Positions 47,455 through 60,102 of a stretch of DNA of 64,000 nt are shown here, piece after piece (the stretch's first letter is position 1; each line of letters begins with the position of its first letter). The stretch is from contig OY757904.1 of the NCBI GenBank assembly GCA_963585895.1, positions 1,663,907-1,727,906 on the forward strand, read 5' to 3'. The position numbers and the translations under genes are program-made. A model generated the notes under the pieces. It ran no database searches and was not told the DNA's origin. It saw only the letters and a program-made list of their open reading frames with translations. Source of the stretch: Sepioteuthis lessoniana (Eukaryota > Mollusca > Cephalopoda > Myopsida > Loliginidae).

Positions 47455-47645
47455 TCGCAAGGCAGAGCACTTAGTGCGACGGTTATTATTGTAGGAAACG
47501 GAATTGGGGATCTGAGTTCAAACCCTGGATGAGGCAGTTTGCGTTTCATTACGCGCTGATTCTCTAAGAAACAGCATGAATCCATCTTCTCCTAATCTAT
47601 AGGTAAGTTGTGCAGACTGAGTTCTTTAGTCTTGATAAGGCAACC
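47455..47645 (+). mobile_element. tRNA-derived SINE-like element, family 2, copy 2
   Basis: B-box-like 'gagttcaaaccctgg' is followed by 'tttcattacgcg', 'gattctctaag' and 'taatctataggtaag', in the same order as the copy at 541-760. An A-box candidate lies at 'cacttagtgcgacgg'. Confidence 0.5.
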
Positions 47646-47762
47646 TGTCTAGGAGAATGAAAACTCACAATTTAAACCTTCTGTACTCCCTTTAATAAAT
47701 TCATCTTTTATTACATCCTCTTTATAGTGAAGAGTTTGGATAAATACATACTCCTTGACACA

Positions 47763-47843
47763 ATTCCTCGATGGGATTGCAATTTGGAAATTCCTCGATG
47801 GGATTGCAATTTGGAAATTCCTCGATGGGATTGCAATTTGGAC
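47763..47843. repeat. 27-bp tandem repeat, three copies
   Basis: Three nearly identical units of 'ctcgatgggattgcaatttg' plus seven bases sit 245 bp upstream of the receptor exon, inside its intron. Confidence 0.95.
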
Positions 47844-48069
47844 ATTTTTCAACCTAATTTATAACAACAATATCTTTATGATAAAACCATTCTTTATGAA
47901 TATCTGTGTCATCAGGCAGGAATATCATTTTCCCAAAATAGTCTGGATACATTTTCTGTCGTTCAAGATATTTGACTGGAAGTTTATAAAAGATACCAAA
48001 TTCTAAACATCACTTTAAGATTTCCAATTGAACGACAATGATTAATATGTTTTTAATTGATTAACAATA

Positions 48070-48087
48070 TTTTTCTTTTTCTTTCAG
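48070..48087 (+). promoter_or_regulatory. splice acceptor of receptor exon
   Basis: A pyrimidine tract 'tttttctttttctttcag' ends in AG at 48086-48087 and is followed by the exon base G. A branch-point-like 'ttaattgattaac' lies about 20-35 nt upstream. Confidence 0.85.
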
Positions 48088-48635
48088 GGCATCTGAGAAT
48101 AATGCTGGTTATGTAAATGTGACTGGCAGTAAAATAATGATAAAACCGACCGGCCGGGTAAGATGGATGGTACCGCTGATGATCAAGTCCTCATGTTCCG
48201 TCGACGTCACCTACTTCCCTTACGATCGCCAACAATGTACGGTGCGCTTCGGGTCCTGGGTGTACGACGGTGATCAACTGAACCTGTTCACACAACCCAG
48301 CGAGCCGGATCTCTCAAAATATGTAGAAAACAGTGAATTTGTTCTTCTTAATGTCAGCCTGTCGAGGGTTGTAGCAGACAGTGACTGTTGCCCTGGCGAC
48401 GGTTGGCATCCGATGATCCATTTCACAGTCCAAATCGATCGGAAGTCTCTCTATTATGACTACATCGTGATCGCTCCAACGCTAATGCTCTGCGTCATGA
48501 CTTTAGCGTCGTTTCTATTACCTTGTCACTGCGGAGAGAAAATAGCTATCGGCCTAACCGTCTTTCTCACATTATATGTACTCGAATTATTAGTTGCAGA
48601 AAATACACCTGATTCTAACGCGACTCCAATTCTGG
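48088..48635 (+). CDS. nicotinic acetylcholine receptor-like Cys-loop subunit, internal exon
   Basis: One exon of 548 bp encodes 182 full codons of a pentameric ligand-gated channel. Visible in order: a glycosylation site NVT (residues 10-12 of the exon product); the Cys-loop C36 to C50 with 13 residues between; loop B Trp W57 in FGSW; vicinal cysteines C100-C101 that mark alpha-type subunits; M1 about 126-144; the GEK linker typical of cation channels (149-151); and M2 about 152-170, ending AE. Spacing from W57 to C100 is 43, exactly as W149 to C192 in the muscle alpha1 subunit. By that alignment both loop C tyrosines are replaced (Ser98, Trp106), Lys145 is Arg53 and Asp200 is Pro108. M2 carries Glu166 at 15'. 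Intron phases are 2 (5') and 1 (3', after the Ile-Leu before Gly, a common nAChR intron site). No other exon was found within 48 kb upstream or 15 kb downstream. It is either a gene with very large introns or an isolated remnant, but the frame is undamaged. Confidence 0.93.
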
Positions 48636-48641
48636 GTAAGT
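48636..48641 (+). promoter_or_regulatory. splice donor of receptor exon
   Basis: gtaagt directly after the phase-1 exon end; a perfect consensus donor. Read-through would meet a stop at 48674-48676. Confidence 0.9.
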
Positions 48642-48859
48642 CATTATTTCATTTCATTTTTGTTGCAGGATCTTAAAAGTTAATCAAAACAAAATACCGT
48701 GTTGGGTCTCCTCGATAATTGCAGATTTCCACTGATACAAGGGGCGTCTGAATGAGACTAGATAAAAGTTAGATAACGATACTTTAATCCGCTTGAAAGA
48801 GAGACAGAAAATTATATTTCTGTTCTCATGTTCCCACTGGAAATTAGTATTATGTTAAG

Positions 48860-49335
48860 TTCAGCTTTGTTAATAAGAGGAGTGATCAAACTGAACTACA
48901 GCTTTAATTATTCTAATTTTAAATTTTAAATGACGACGTACACACAACTGAGCAAGTTATACGATAACGTGATGATGTCTAGACGTCTAGACTTCTGTGT
49001 ATACGATTAAAAGAAGGCTGGACAAGTCAGTGACGATTTTCAATAGCTTTTGATTGGGAGGCTTTGATAAAACATGATAGAATCCAAGGGCATTACCTTC
49101 CATACTCACTAGACCTACTATGTATGAATGACTTTTTCTTCTTTCCTAAATTGAAAATTCATTACAAGATTTGAAGTCGTAAAGGGCAATTATCAAAAAA
49201 TTCAGGGAGTGCTTCGACTAATGGAATAATTGCTAGATCAAGAGAGTTGAATGCCAGAAGGACTATTTCAAGAAAACGTTTCATTTTTGTCTTTGTAAAT
49301 TTAGTTTCATACTTTCAAACACATCTCGTATGTGG
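48860..49335 (+). pseudogene. mariner transposase C-terminal relic
   Basis: Fragments read 'FFFFPKLKIHYK' (the SPDL..YDFFLFPKLK block) and 'FRECFDQWNNCWIKRV'-like, then 'QKDYF', which match the mariner C-terminal 'FQ.CF..W..R...C....G.YFEG' pattern. Frames are broken and ends undefined. It lies within the putative receptor intron. Confidence 0.55.
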
Positions 49336-49572
49336 TGTTAGAAATCTTATAAAACTCTTAAAATCGTCCATAGTTTTCTTTTGATGCTGGTGGTGTGGAG
49401 TAAAATCCTAAAATTGTCTGCTTCTTAAGAAACCGACATCTAAAAATACAACCACGCTGAAGACAAAGCTGAAACCTGGTTAAAACCAGAAAAAATGATT
49501 AGCTACTTTTTTTATTCATTTCGACCATTTTCATTATAACAGAAATAGAATAATAGGAACAATAAGATTAGT

Positions 49573-49623
<51 letters not shown>

Positions 49624-52048
49624 ACTGTCTTCCTCCTGATAACAATGAATTATATAAGTATTGTTAATTATGAACATTTTATAGTATTTCAATATAATGT
49701 CTCACTAAGATTTGCTCCGTCAATTTTCATTAATAGACGATGTAGATCAACATATAAACAGATAATCAACTGACATTTATAAATGATCATTTTGTATATT
49801 TAGAAAGAACATTCAAAACATGACGATTCATCAAATACAATAGGTTTATTAGATTTAACTGAAACTACCATTATTCGGCCTTATACGAATTACTTGATGT
49901 GATTGAATAATTTTATGATGCTTCATCCTCTATAAGGATTATACATGAAACTGACCATCATTTTCACTTTGCCTCGAGCGGCAGATCAAGATTAGGCATT
50001 TATGTCAGCATCTCCTCTAACGTTAATTGATTGGAAGATAATAAAGATTACTCACACAAGATCTGAATACGATATCGTAATTGTGTCTTCTATTTCCTTG
50101 TCACTTGAATATATTAAAACCAATCATATTTGCACTAACCTTAACTGCGTCTTTACATATGGATTCGATTTGAAAAAATAAGAGAATAGTTATGTCACTC
50201 TCTAAATAGAGGAAGTATCAAATGTATGAATTCATAAGTAATATCCTTCATTAAAACTGCTCGGCTGATATCAAATAAAATAATTATTAACCGTCAAAAA
50301 AAGGTCAAAATCTAACTGGCAGTAGTTTAATTTAGACCGTTATTCTCCGGCCTTTAGTAAACACGTGAATCGAAAATAAAGAATAAGCCTTAGGCAAGAT
50401 TTGATCTCAACGATAATTCAATTGTTGTTCATCGACAGAATTCTTGAAGTAAGAAGGATGTGAGTATTTCAAAGAGCTTATTTCTCATTCACGTTGTTTA
50501 CGAAAAGCTACAGAATGATAGATTGAGGCGAAAAACAACTTAAATAAAAAATATCAATCAAAATTCAATAATAACTGACAACGGCTCATCAGATAAAAAT
50601 TCAAGATAATATTATTAATTCTAATACTACTATTAGAGTATGAAAAACAAAGTAATAACGTCAAATATGGCAGAGTCGGGAGATTGTGGGAAAGTAAGGA
50701 CTAAGTCTATATGGTTATATTTTATCTTATTCAACTTCAAGTAGTTCAAATGATAGAACAGCTGTCATAGGCTTTTCAGAGAAAAGGAGACGCCAATTTA
50801 AGTGTTACCTGAAAAATATTCTTTATTTCCGATCCACACTGTTTAGTGATGGCCGTAAAGAGACGTTTGGAGAAAAGGAAAACAACAGAAATTAAGATAA
50901 ATAGATAAGAGTCAAAAATAAATAATTGTTGACAATGTTTCATCTAATAAAAATGCAAGATAACAAAATTAAATTAGTTGTGTTTCGAAATTTTGTAAGT
51001 CAATAGATATGAAATCTTAGAACTGTTTATTTATACATATTTACATTAATTTGTGTTTAAAGTCTGAAGAGTCGAGAAGAAAAATCGATCGTGGTTATTA
51101 TACCTCTACTTAACTTGATTCATTCATGACATATTCACATTATTCTATTCTTTTCACTAAAAGCACTCTTTCAGAAATCCCATCCACCATAATACCACGT
51201 ATATTATTTTTGAACTATAAAAAAACTTGATATAAGTCAACAATTGTGTGGGGTATATACAGATGAATAATGAAGAGAGGAGAAAACCCTTTTAAAAATA
51301 AAATTAAATAAATAAAGGTTACTATGGGATTTACCCAATTTATTCTGAGGGAATAATGGCCACTTTTTTGTGGGGGATGAGTTTCTCCACTCCAAAAAAG
51401 AGTATTGTGTTCAGTTGGGGGAAAGAAGTTAAAACCAGTAAAGTAACAATGAAACAGAGATGTAAAAGAAAAAAAAGAATTCTGGGTGAAATATAATATT
51501 GGTCCGATTATTATAATGATGATAGCAAAAGGCGATTATAATGATGATTATAATGCTCATGACATTGAAATTTATAATAAGAACGAATTATTGAAACGAG
51601 ATGATGACCATTTAAACGCGAAGACAAAAACAATTTATTTACTTACTCGTTTCACTTGAATTTTGACGTGATATAATCAAAACAGCAGATTTTTAAAGCT
51701 TCATTATGTACAATAAGACATAAATAGCTGTTAACTTTTTCATTCTTCTTTTCTTGGCTTGTCTAACAGCTAGAAAATGAGTTTCATGTATTAGCGGGAA
51801 TGTTTGAACTATTATGATCATCTATTATTTCCGATTTTATATCAAAAAAATATTTTCAAAATCAATTTTTTCAGTATTTTGGCTTAAAATTTGTTGACAT
51901 ACAAAATCATCAATCATTTTCCAAAACTTGCATTTTAATAAACTAATTAATTAAACACTCATTCCAAAGTTACGTCTGTCTCATTATAAGTTTTATATTT
52001 AATGTATGAATATTAAATACAAATGTAACAACTATTATGGGACACTAG
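49336..52048. other. intron or intergenic, nothing recognised
   Basis: AT-rich; (CT)n at 49576-49620. I looked for M3, intracellular-loop or M4 coding sequence and saw none. Confidence 0.5.
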
Positions 52049-52554
52049 TGTAACATATTGACCTCCGACCCAGCCGTCGATCAAGGAACAGGTGCATCCG
52101 GTCGAAGATATCAGGGTATAACCTTAACTGTGGACGGGTTGAATTGGGTGCAGATGTGACACCCACAAGAAGCAGGTGTGCGTCAAACAATGATATAACC
52201 CGGGGCCACAGACAGGTTCAGAGTTTGGAGTCAGTTAGTTGGAGAAAAGATGCTGTAGAGAGAACCAGTACCCAGGAGAGGGCTATGGGCCCTCAGGGTC
52301 CCCGATCAAGCAGCCCAGCAGAAGAAGAAAGAAGTACTGCCAAAGAAGGAGGAATTTGGGGGTCAATATGTTGCAGTTTGTTCAGTCTCCAACTCACCTC
52401 TCACACATAACCCTTTCGTAACCCTTTCGCAACCATTTCGAATAAAGTGTGAGAGGTATATTTTTCTAAAGAAGTCTGTTCGTTCGTCATTATTGTTGAT
52501 TTTGCTTCCGCATGTGTATGTATATAGTTGTCTATGTATTACGGCTATGCAACA
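52049..52554 (+). mobile_element. solo LTR of an LTR retrotransposon, fossil
   Basis: A 506-bp sequence beginning TGTAACA and ending CAACA, flanked by ctag target duplications (52045-52048, 52555-52558). Contains AATAAA at 52441-52446 just after a short CCCTTTCG-type repeat. Same family as 35416-35926 in opposite orientation. No internal region. The open frames inside are not genes. Probably Ty3/Gypsy-like, uncertain. Confidence 0.85.
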
Positions 52555-52558
52555 CTAG

Positions 52559-55500
52559 CAGTAATTCTTTTATTCGGAGTTGCAGTAACATGAGAAGACA
52601 AAATTTTGAAGAATTTCTAATGAATATGTAAAAACAATCATTAATGTGTGTAAAGGGAGAAATATATAAATATATACTGAGTCGAGGGATCGAAGATGTT
52701 TGTCATTATCAGTTATCAATCCATCAAAAAGTCAAGATGTATAATACAGATTTGATGAATTTGAATATTGTTTCCTTTAGATGGTAGAAATATCAAATTC
52801 GTAAGTTGGACCTGCAATTATCCGTCCATTCTATCGATTAACTTATCATTTGTTTGGTCAAAAGTCATCCATCTTCATATCATCGGATATAGATTACGAG
52901 GCACCAATATTTGCTCTTGTATAAACAGTTATGGATATACAATTCAAGATTGACTGTATAAGACGTTTTAAGATTTTTGAAGATGTTTGTTTTATAATAA
53001 ATAGAAAGTTAATTGTTCTCACGGAAGCAATATATCAGAGAACGATAGTTATTATTTTAACAAGAAAAAGTTGAGGTCGCTAAAACTTCTAAATCACATT
53101 GTAATGAAGCACATAGAGTAAATTCTACTTATGTTATTTCCAAGTTTTCTTTTTCTTTTGATTATTTTTGTCCACTCTGACATACAACTACCACTCTATC
53201 CGGTAAATTAACTTACCATTTGTCCGAGTAGAATACAATTCAAGCTTATATGAGTAAATATACATTGCTAAACATACAAATTTCTGTTAGGAAACGACAA
53301 ATACCTGAAAACAATACGTATATACTATATAATATGAATTATGAAAAGAAAGGAAGAAAATTGGTTCCTTTGTGCATATCAACCTTCATTGGTTATTTAA
53401 TGCCAAAGCTATCCTTATAGAAGAATAGCAGTAGGACTATCTAACTCAATAGTTGCAGGGGGGGTATAAAGGTGATTCATACCGATTCCAAGGGTATTAG
53501 TCTGAAAGTAAAAGTAAAAGCAAGAAAAAGTTAATGTTTTCAAATTCTTAAAGTGATGGTCTTAAAATCAAAACACCTTAAACTAAAAACCATCTTCTTC
53601 AGTTTGGGAAAAACTTAAGCAAATATCCAATTGATTCATTGAAGAATTTGATTTGGATGTCACCCGGTGTCTTACCTAAAATTCATGCACAAATCGAAAA
53701 TGCTATAATTTCGAATTCTAAACTATCTAAAATAATTAAAAAAGAAAACAAAAACAAAAAACAATAACATCCACAATTTTCTTCTGATCTTGATAATAAA
53801 CAGAAACATGGTCGAAAACACTTCATCACAAGCCTTTGGACAATATAAATATTCATTGGATCAGTACATGTATTCTTTTGAACGGAAACAAAAAAATAAT
53901 AATAATTTTGTCTACTGCTTATATTATATACAAGTATTTTTAAAAAATGATGTCTGCAATTGTTAATCAAACTTATATCATTTATAAATAGCATTTTATA
54001 TGGTATTTTACTTAGTTTTCAAGGCAGCTTTACTTTCCACTTTCTTCTGCTTCTGTTTGCCATCATTAAACAGAAACTTGGAAAGTCGGTTAAAAATAAC
54101 TCGATAAATGTCAAAAAAAAAATGCCAGACGCATTTTAATGCACAGAAATTTTAACTGAATTATAAAACATATATTTCCTATTTTTTTAAAACATTTTCC
54201 TGGCAATTGAAAACGCATTTTCCATAATTTCAAAAGTAGTTCTTTCTTTGATTTTTTATGTCAAATATATAAGTGCACTCATATTTTAATCCACAAGCAA
54301 AACCGTTTGAACATGAGCGTGCATTAAGTATATATATGTTCACATATTGTTGAAAGAATATTGGATACTAACAGTGGGTCCACCACGCCAAGATATACAG
54401 ATTCTAAAGTATCTTAAACCCGCCAACGTTTTTCATTTTAAGAAATATGGTTGCATTTCATCAAAATTATTAAAAACAGTTTATAGAGAAAACGTGTTTG
54501 GGATTTTAAAATGCCAATGAAAAAAAGAAAAAGAAAAGAATTTCTTTACAAGTGCACATTTATCGTGATATAGAAGAACAAGAGATATAGTTCGACCCAT
54601 AAAACTCGGGAAATATTGATGATAAGTAGGTTTTCATGTCAGTAATTAAATATCATCCGTACTTCGTCAGATTTTAGAGGTATGCATTTACACAGAAAAG
54701 TAAACATATTCGAAATAATATTAAGAAAAAGCTCGTCAAAAAGAATTGTTAACTGTCTAGTGTCATTGGCCTTACTATAATTATAAACTTGCACCTCACA
54801 TACACAGTTTAGTATTTGTGAATTCGTAACTAAGCTTAGTAAATATTTGTGAATATAGTCAATAAATACATTCTCTTCAATGTGATTGGTAATTATTTCG
54901 TCATATATAAATGCAAAAATCAAAAGATCTTTTTTTAATGCAAAACAGAATGGAATAAGACGAAACCATTTATCAGGCACTGTTTACCAATATGCTGAGG
55001 AATATGTTTCTCTCAATTCTATTGGTAGATATGAAGTTAAAAATATTTCCCAGATATTCATATCCATTTTTGGCAAATCTCAGATTTAAAAATAAGTCAA
55101 AATCATATAGTGCCGAATAATAGAAATATTGGAAATACTTGTAAAATATATGAAATAATTTTACTAACAAGAGTGTTTCCTCTTATCTAAAATTTATTAT
55201 CTAATTTTGGTAAAGTTAATTTCATTTATATCGTTCACAAATCAAAAACCAGAATCGGTACGTAAAAGAAGCAGAGGGCAAAAGGACGTAAAAATAAATC
55301 TTATAGTTAAAGAAGATTTAAGTCAGACGATTCCATGTCTATGTCTGAAAATTTATCCTTTCGTAAATATCATATCATTTTTTAAACTCTATATATAGTG
55401 GAAAATGCTTTTGATTGATAATTTGAAATCTAGTATTTTCGATCAAACACCTGGCTCTTATCAACGAATTAATCCTGTCGTATAATTTTTCTGATAAAAC

Positions 55501-56113
55501 ATCCCAGCTGCTCGAGAATGGGGAAGAATATTCCAGCAGATTGCAATTTTATTTGCTTTCTGAATGACTTAAGCCTTCCTGGTCAATTTTATGATCCGGC
55601 CACTTCCACTAACCCTCCGCGAGCGAGATCTTCTCTGGAATACGTTTAAAACATTCCCTGTGGTCATGGCAAATTTAATTATGATTTTCTCATTAAACAA
55701 GAGCTCTTTTGCTTGAATAATTTCTTCCTGATAAAAATTTTCTTTCCAAAGTTTCATATCCTCCATATGGGCGGGGAGCACCCTCGAGGATGTCAATTGA
55801 ATTGTACTTCTAAACAAATTAAACCTGATCAGTTTTATGCTAAAATATTCAGGGAATTTCTCCTTCACTCCTTCCACATCATTTCTACCAGCAAATGCCT
55901 TTAAAATACTCTTTAAAGTCAAGGGAGTTTGCACGTCACGTTTCATTTAAATTTACTCATTAGGCAAAACGTCTTTCAGTAGAATTAATTATTTTCCTTC
56001 TAAAAATTCCGGATCTCTCGCAAAGGTCTAACTTCTGCGGATACCAGTTTGAATTGATTTCTGGGCAAATTAGACCTTTCGGAGCCAGTTAAAATTTTAC
56101 AGACGTCAACATA
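52559..56113. other. intergenic, one unrecognised ORF
   Basis: Mostly AT-rich and featureless. A 125-codon minus-strand frame (55946-55569) has balanced composition ('LKSILKAFAGRNDVEGVKEK' near its start, 'QRRSRSRRVSGSGR' near its end). The start faintly recalls a pentatricopeptide (LRPPRC-like) helix pair, but I cannot support a product. It may be an exon or a retropseudogene piece. Confidence 0.35.
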
Positions 56114-57003
56114 CGAGGATCATTAAATAAGTTTCCAGACTTTTTTCGTATGGACACTTTAATTGATAGTACACATATTAAACTCTAGTCCCCTTCGAAC
56201 TAATCTCCTCCACTTGCAATGCACTTGTTGTACCGTTCCAACAACTTCTGGAAGGCCCCATGGAAGTCCTCTTGTGAGGCGTCTCAATGACCTTCGTCAC
56301 AGCCTCTTTCATCTCCTCAATTGTCTCATAATGACAGCCTCTGAGCTTAGGGAATAACCAAAAGTCACAGGGAGCAAGGTCTGGATTATAGGGAGGCTGA
56401 GGAACTGTCTTTATGCCCATCTTGGTCAAATAGTCTGTGACAAGAATGGAGTTGTGGACTGGTGCATTGTCCTAGTGGAAATGCCACTGACCCGATTTGA
56501 AGGGTGCTGGCCTCTTCCGACGGAATCTCATCCTGAACTCCCTTTAAACCTCAACATAGTAACCCTAACCCTTTGGCCAATCAACTCTGGTGTATTGACT
56601 TCCTTATTCCTCCCACACCTCTCCTCATTCCTCACAAACTCCCTGCTTTCCTTGAATCTCTTATACCACTCAAAAACTGATGGTCGATTCATGCAAGATG
56701 GTCAAAAAGCAGTGTGAAGCATTCCATACGTTGTTCCTGTGGCATTTTTTCCAAGTTTAAAACACAATTTTATTGCATATCGTTCTTCTAAAGTGTCAGA
56801 TTGCATATTTGAAATTCACCAGCTGTGACAATCAGTAGGGTGTATTCCAATTGCTGCTGAAGCTGTTAATTTGAACCTGAAATCATAAAAATTGGTCAGT
56901 CATCTCATAAGATGTATAGCAATAATATAGTGAATATTCAAGACTCAACGACAATTTTAAATGCCTGTTCACAAAAGTCTGGAAACTTATTGAAAGCACC
57001 ACG
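56114..57003 (-). mobile_element. mariner (DD34D) internal-deletion derivative M4
   Basis: Full-length derivative of 890 bp with both terminal repeats and TA on each side (56112-56113, 57004-57005). The minus strand encodes 'MTKMGIKTVPQPPYNPDLAP', 'CDFWLFPKLRGCHYETIEEM' and a frameshifted C-terminus. The central deletion has the same 'catagtaaccctaaccct' junction as the 26.1 kb and 63.4 kb copies. Confidence 0.88.
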
Positions 57004-57106
57004 TATACCATTAAAACACTCCCTGGAATGAAAGGAGCTGAAATATCAATTTTTATCAAGTGTGTCTAGTTGTGTATATGTATCCAATAAACAAATGACG
57101 CTAATT

Positions 57107-57120
57107 ATATATATATAAAC

Positions 57121-57184
<64 letters not shown>
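57107..57184. repeat. (TA)n microsatellite
   Basis: Long uninterrupted TA run just outside the mariner copy. Confidence 0.95.
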
Positions 57185-57187
<3 letters not shown>

Positions 57188-58767
57188 AGTGGGAGAGTGG
57201 AATTTATACTGAATTTTGGAAAACCATACAAATGAAACAAGCATTTTTTCTGAGGGAATACAAGTGGACATCTTATTTTTTACATATTACAATTTGCAAG
57301 TGCTTGTGTAAAAAGATGGGCAAAGAGGAAGAAATGGCCATAAAAGTTTTTTTTTTTATATACGAAGATAACCAATTAGGGAAAGATAGTTAACAATTAA
57401 ATTTACTTAAACTCTATTTCCGAGAAATTCTTGGATAGCAAATTACAGAGCTTTAAAAATCTTTGAAGTTTTACACTTTATGATCGATTTATTGATTATC
57501 GCAAACAAATTGGAAAACCCAAAATAGAAGCTGCACAAAATCAAGGAATGTTTTTGTGGGAAAAAATAATTTTACAAAATTACAACACAAAAGTAAATAA
57601 TGGAACCTGAAATTCTAAAACTAAATCCAAACGAAACAAAATATAACAAAAAAAGAGACATATATTATTATGCTATCTATTCTTTCCCAGACGCATCGCA
57701 AAACTTAAAACTGTTTGACACACAAGGCTTCGAAAGGTTTCATCGTCAAAACAACTTTAAATTATTTAATATTTTCCTAATACTTCAATTCAAACTTGTG
57801 TTTTATAAATATGTTTTAAAATATTTTATTGGGTAAATTTTCATCCATTTAAGATTATCTAATTAACATTCTATACATTTCTTGGGAAAATATATAATTT
57901 ACAAATACCAAATATGCTTGTCACTATTTTTAAAGTAATACGTAGAAATACAGACATGCTTAATTATTATTATTACTGCATTCTCAAATTTTGTAGCGCA
58001 AGTTTTATAAGACGCTGCTTTACTCTTGAAATGAATAATTTTTGTGTCAATTTGATAATTCTACTAATATCTATAAATAGGTGTATTCCTTTATTCGGAT
58101 TCGTAAGCCCACACAAAAGGGTTGACTGCGTAATACTAGTTACCAAGCACATCTCATAAACAATTTATTCTGTAGTGACGTCAGGGTTCACTGAGTGGCA
58201 TGTACCTCTCATTCTGTGTCAAACTAAACCCAATAAATACATGGTAACATCGTACGCTTCAATAAGAAAACTAATTCACAAGTGTATTTCATTTGAAGTT
58301 GACTGAGTGGTACAGAAGCTGACAATAATAAACACATTTACACACACGCACACATAAACAACGTGTTAGCGAACCAAACTCAATGAGAATTCAAAGTATT
58401 TCTTCTATATACAACAAATGCAAAAGTTTTATTGGCCGTTCTTTATCACATGTCATACCCACTTGGTCTACCTTTCCATATGTAATGGAGGGATACTGTG
58501 GAGAGAAAGACTTATCTGTCCCTAGGCTAGATTATAGTTGAACTCGTGCTACGCCCCAAGGCAACAGGAATTCAGTGGTACTCTTCTTTATTTACCTAAC
58601 AATTAGCGAAAACGTTTAAATATTTCGCCTTGCAAACCATTCTCTCGACATATTTATTCCTTCTTTTGTAGCCCACCTAACGAAACCGTCCAAGTCGAAA
58701 ACATTCCGCGCACTCAAAAATTTTTTTAGACTTTTTGTTTTATTTCTGTGTGTGTTTGCATATATAA

Positions 58768-58828
<61 letters not shown>

Positions 58829-59050
58829 ATGTGTGTGTGTGTGTGTGGAGAGAGAGAGAGAAAGAGAGAAAGAGAGAGAGAGAAGCAGCGGAGAAATACA
58901 TGACAGCATGTTCTGAAGTAAATGGAGAATTAGTTCACAATGAAAGAATTAGTGCGCACTAACTTGAATTTTCTGGTGATTATGAGTAAATAATCAATTT
59001 CATTTCTCTTGATATTCGAGTCAACTCTGATAATGAGATCAATTTATTGT
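57185..59050. other. intergenic with compound microsatellite at 58768-58883
   Basis: (AT)n(GT)n(GA)n from 58768 to 58883. Otherwise nothing recognised; the 78- and 81-codon frames near 57.6 and 57.9 kb have no known pattern. Confidence 0.5.
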
Positions 59051-59229
59051 CTTGCGTCCAACAATTATACTCATAGCAATGCTCAAAACAATTATGCTCA
59101 GAGCAATGCTCAAAACAATTATACTCATTGTAATGCTCAAAGCAATTATACTCGTAGCAAAATGCTCAAAACACTTATACTCATAGCAAAATGTTCCAAA
59201 CAATTTTACTCATAGCAAAATGGTAAAAA

Positions 59230-59850
59230 AAATCATCATCATCATGTCGCGCTATCCCAGATATTCTCTCTGGCCACACCTCCCTATCGTCCATTGCCTC
59301 CGGCAGGTCCTCGGGACTACATTCCATATCTGCACAGAGCTGCTGTATGTAGGTTCGAGCTGGTCGTCCTACCTTTGCTCGTCCATGTGAAGGGGTCCAC
59401 CGGAATACATCACTTATGAGCTCTTCCCTGCTTCTCCAGCAATGTCCCACATGTCTGGTTCGTCTAATTTGGATAGTTTTCGTGATGGGTGGTCGGTGGC
59501 TGTACAGCTACTGATTTATGGGGTACTGTCTAAGAATTCTTGTGTAGTTGCCGTCAAGCTTTTTCTCAATACGTTTAGTTAGCGTCCATGTAGTGCATCC
59601 ATATAGCAGTATCGACACGATCGCTGCTTTGAAGAAACTTCATTTCATCGGTCAGGTCTGACTTCCATATGACCGAGAGCCTATCGAAAGCTGTCCATGC
59701 CTTTGCTAGTCGCGTCGATGTCTGTCTCGGTTGATGAGACACTGCTTCCTAGGTAGGTGAACTTGTCAACTAGTTTCAGAGAGCTACCGTTAAGTGTGGA
59801 GATGTCACCTGTTTGATTAAAGCACATATATTCCGTCTTTTGTGCGTTCG
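59230..59850 (-). mobile_element. RTE-type LINE, 5'-truncated copy
   Basis: The (ATC)n tail at 59230-59245 is followed up the minus strand by 'GHCWRSREELISDVFRWTP', 'KVGRPARTYIQQLCADMECS', 'PEDLPEAMDDREVW', then 'LVDKFTYLGSSVSSTETDID' and 'NAQKTEYMCFNQTGDISTL' at about 59840-59700. It ends abruptly at 59850, where a SINE begins in the opposite direction. A few frameshifts; intermediate age. Confidence 0.85.
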
Positions 59851-60102
59851 ACCGAATTTTGGCATAATGGTTAGAGGGTTTGCCAATGGCCCGGGAACGT
59901 GGGTTCAATCCCTGGTCGAGTTATACCAAAGACTCAAAAAATGGTACTTGATGCCTGCTTGCTTGACACTTAGCATTATAAAGTATGGATCAAAGGTAAA
60001 GTGGAGTAATCCAGGGAAAGGAGAAGCACCCTCCCTTGCGCCTTGGTGTAGTAGCTATCCAAAAGGGAGACTTGGGGTCACCCTCGACTACGGTCGCCAA
60101 CT
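59851..60102 (+). mobile_element. tRNA-derived SINE, family 1, copy C
   Basis: A-box-like 'ttggcataatggttag' and B box 'gggttcaatccctggtcg' start the element. The body ends with 'cctcgactacggtcgccaac'. It is more diverged than copies A and B. Its 5' end meets the 5' end of the RTE copy with no spacer. Confidence 0.85.

Noticed and set aside
47755-48006. 83-codon frame with FLDGIAIWK repeats upstream of the receptor exon
   Set aside because: Begins in a three-copy 27-bp repeat, ends before the splice acceptor and shows no receptor sequence.
52144-52421. Two overlapping open frames of 88 and 60 codons
   Set aside because: They lie wholly within a solo LTR bounded by target duplications.
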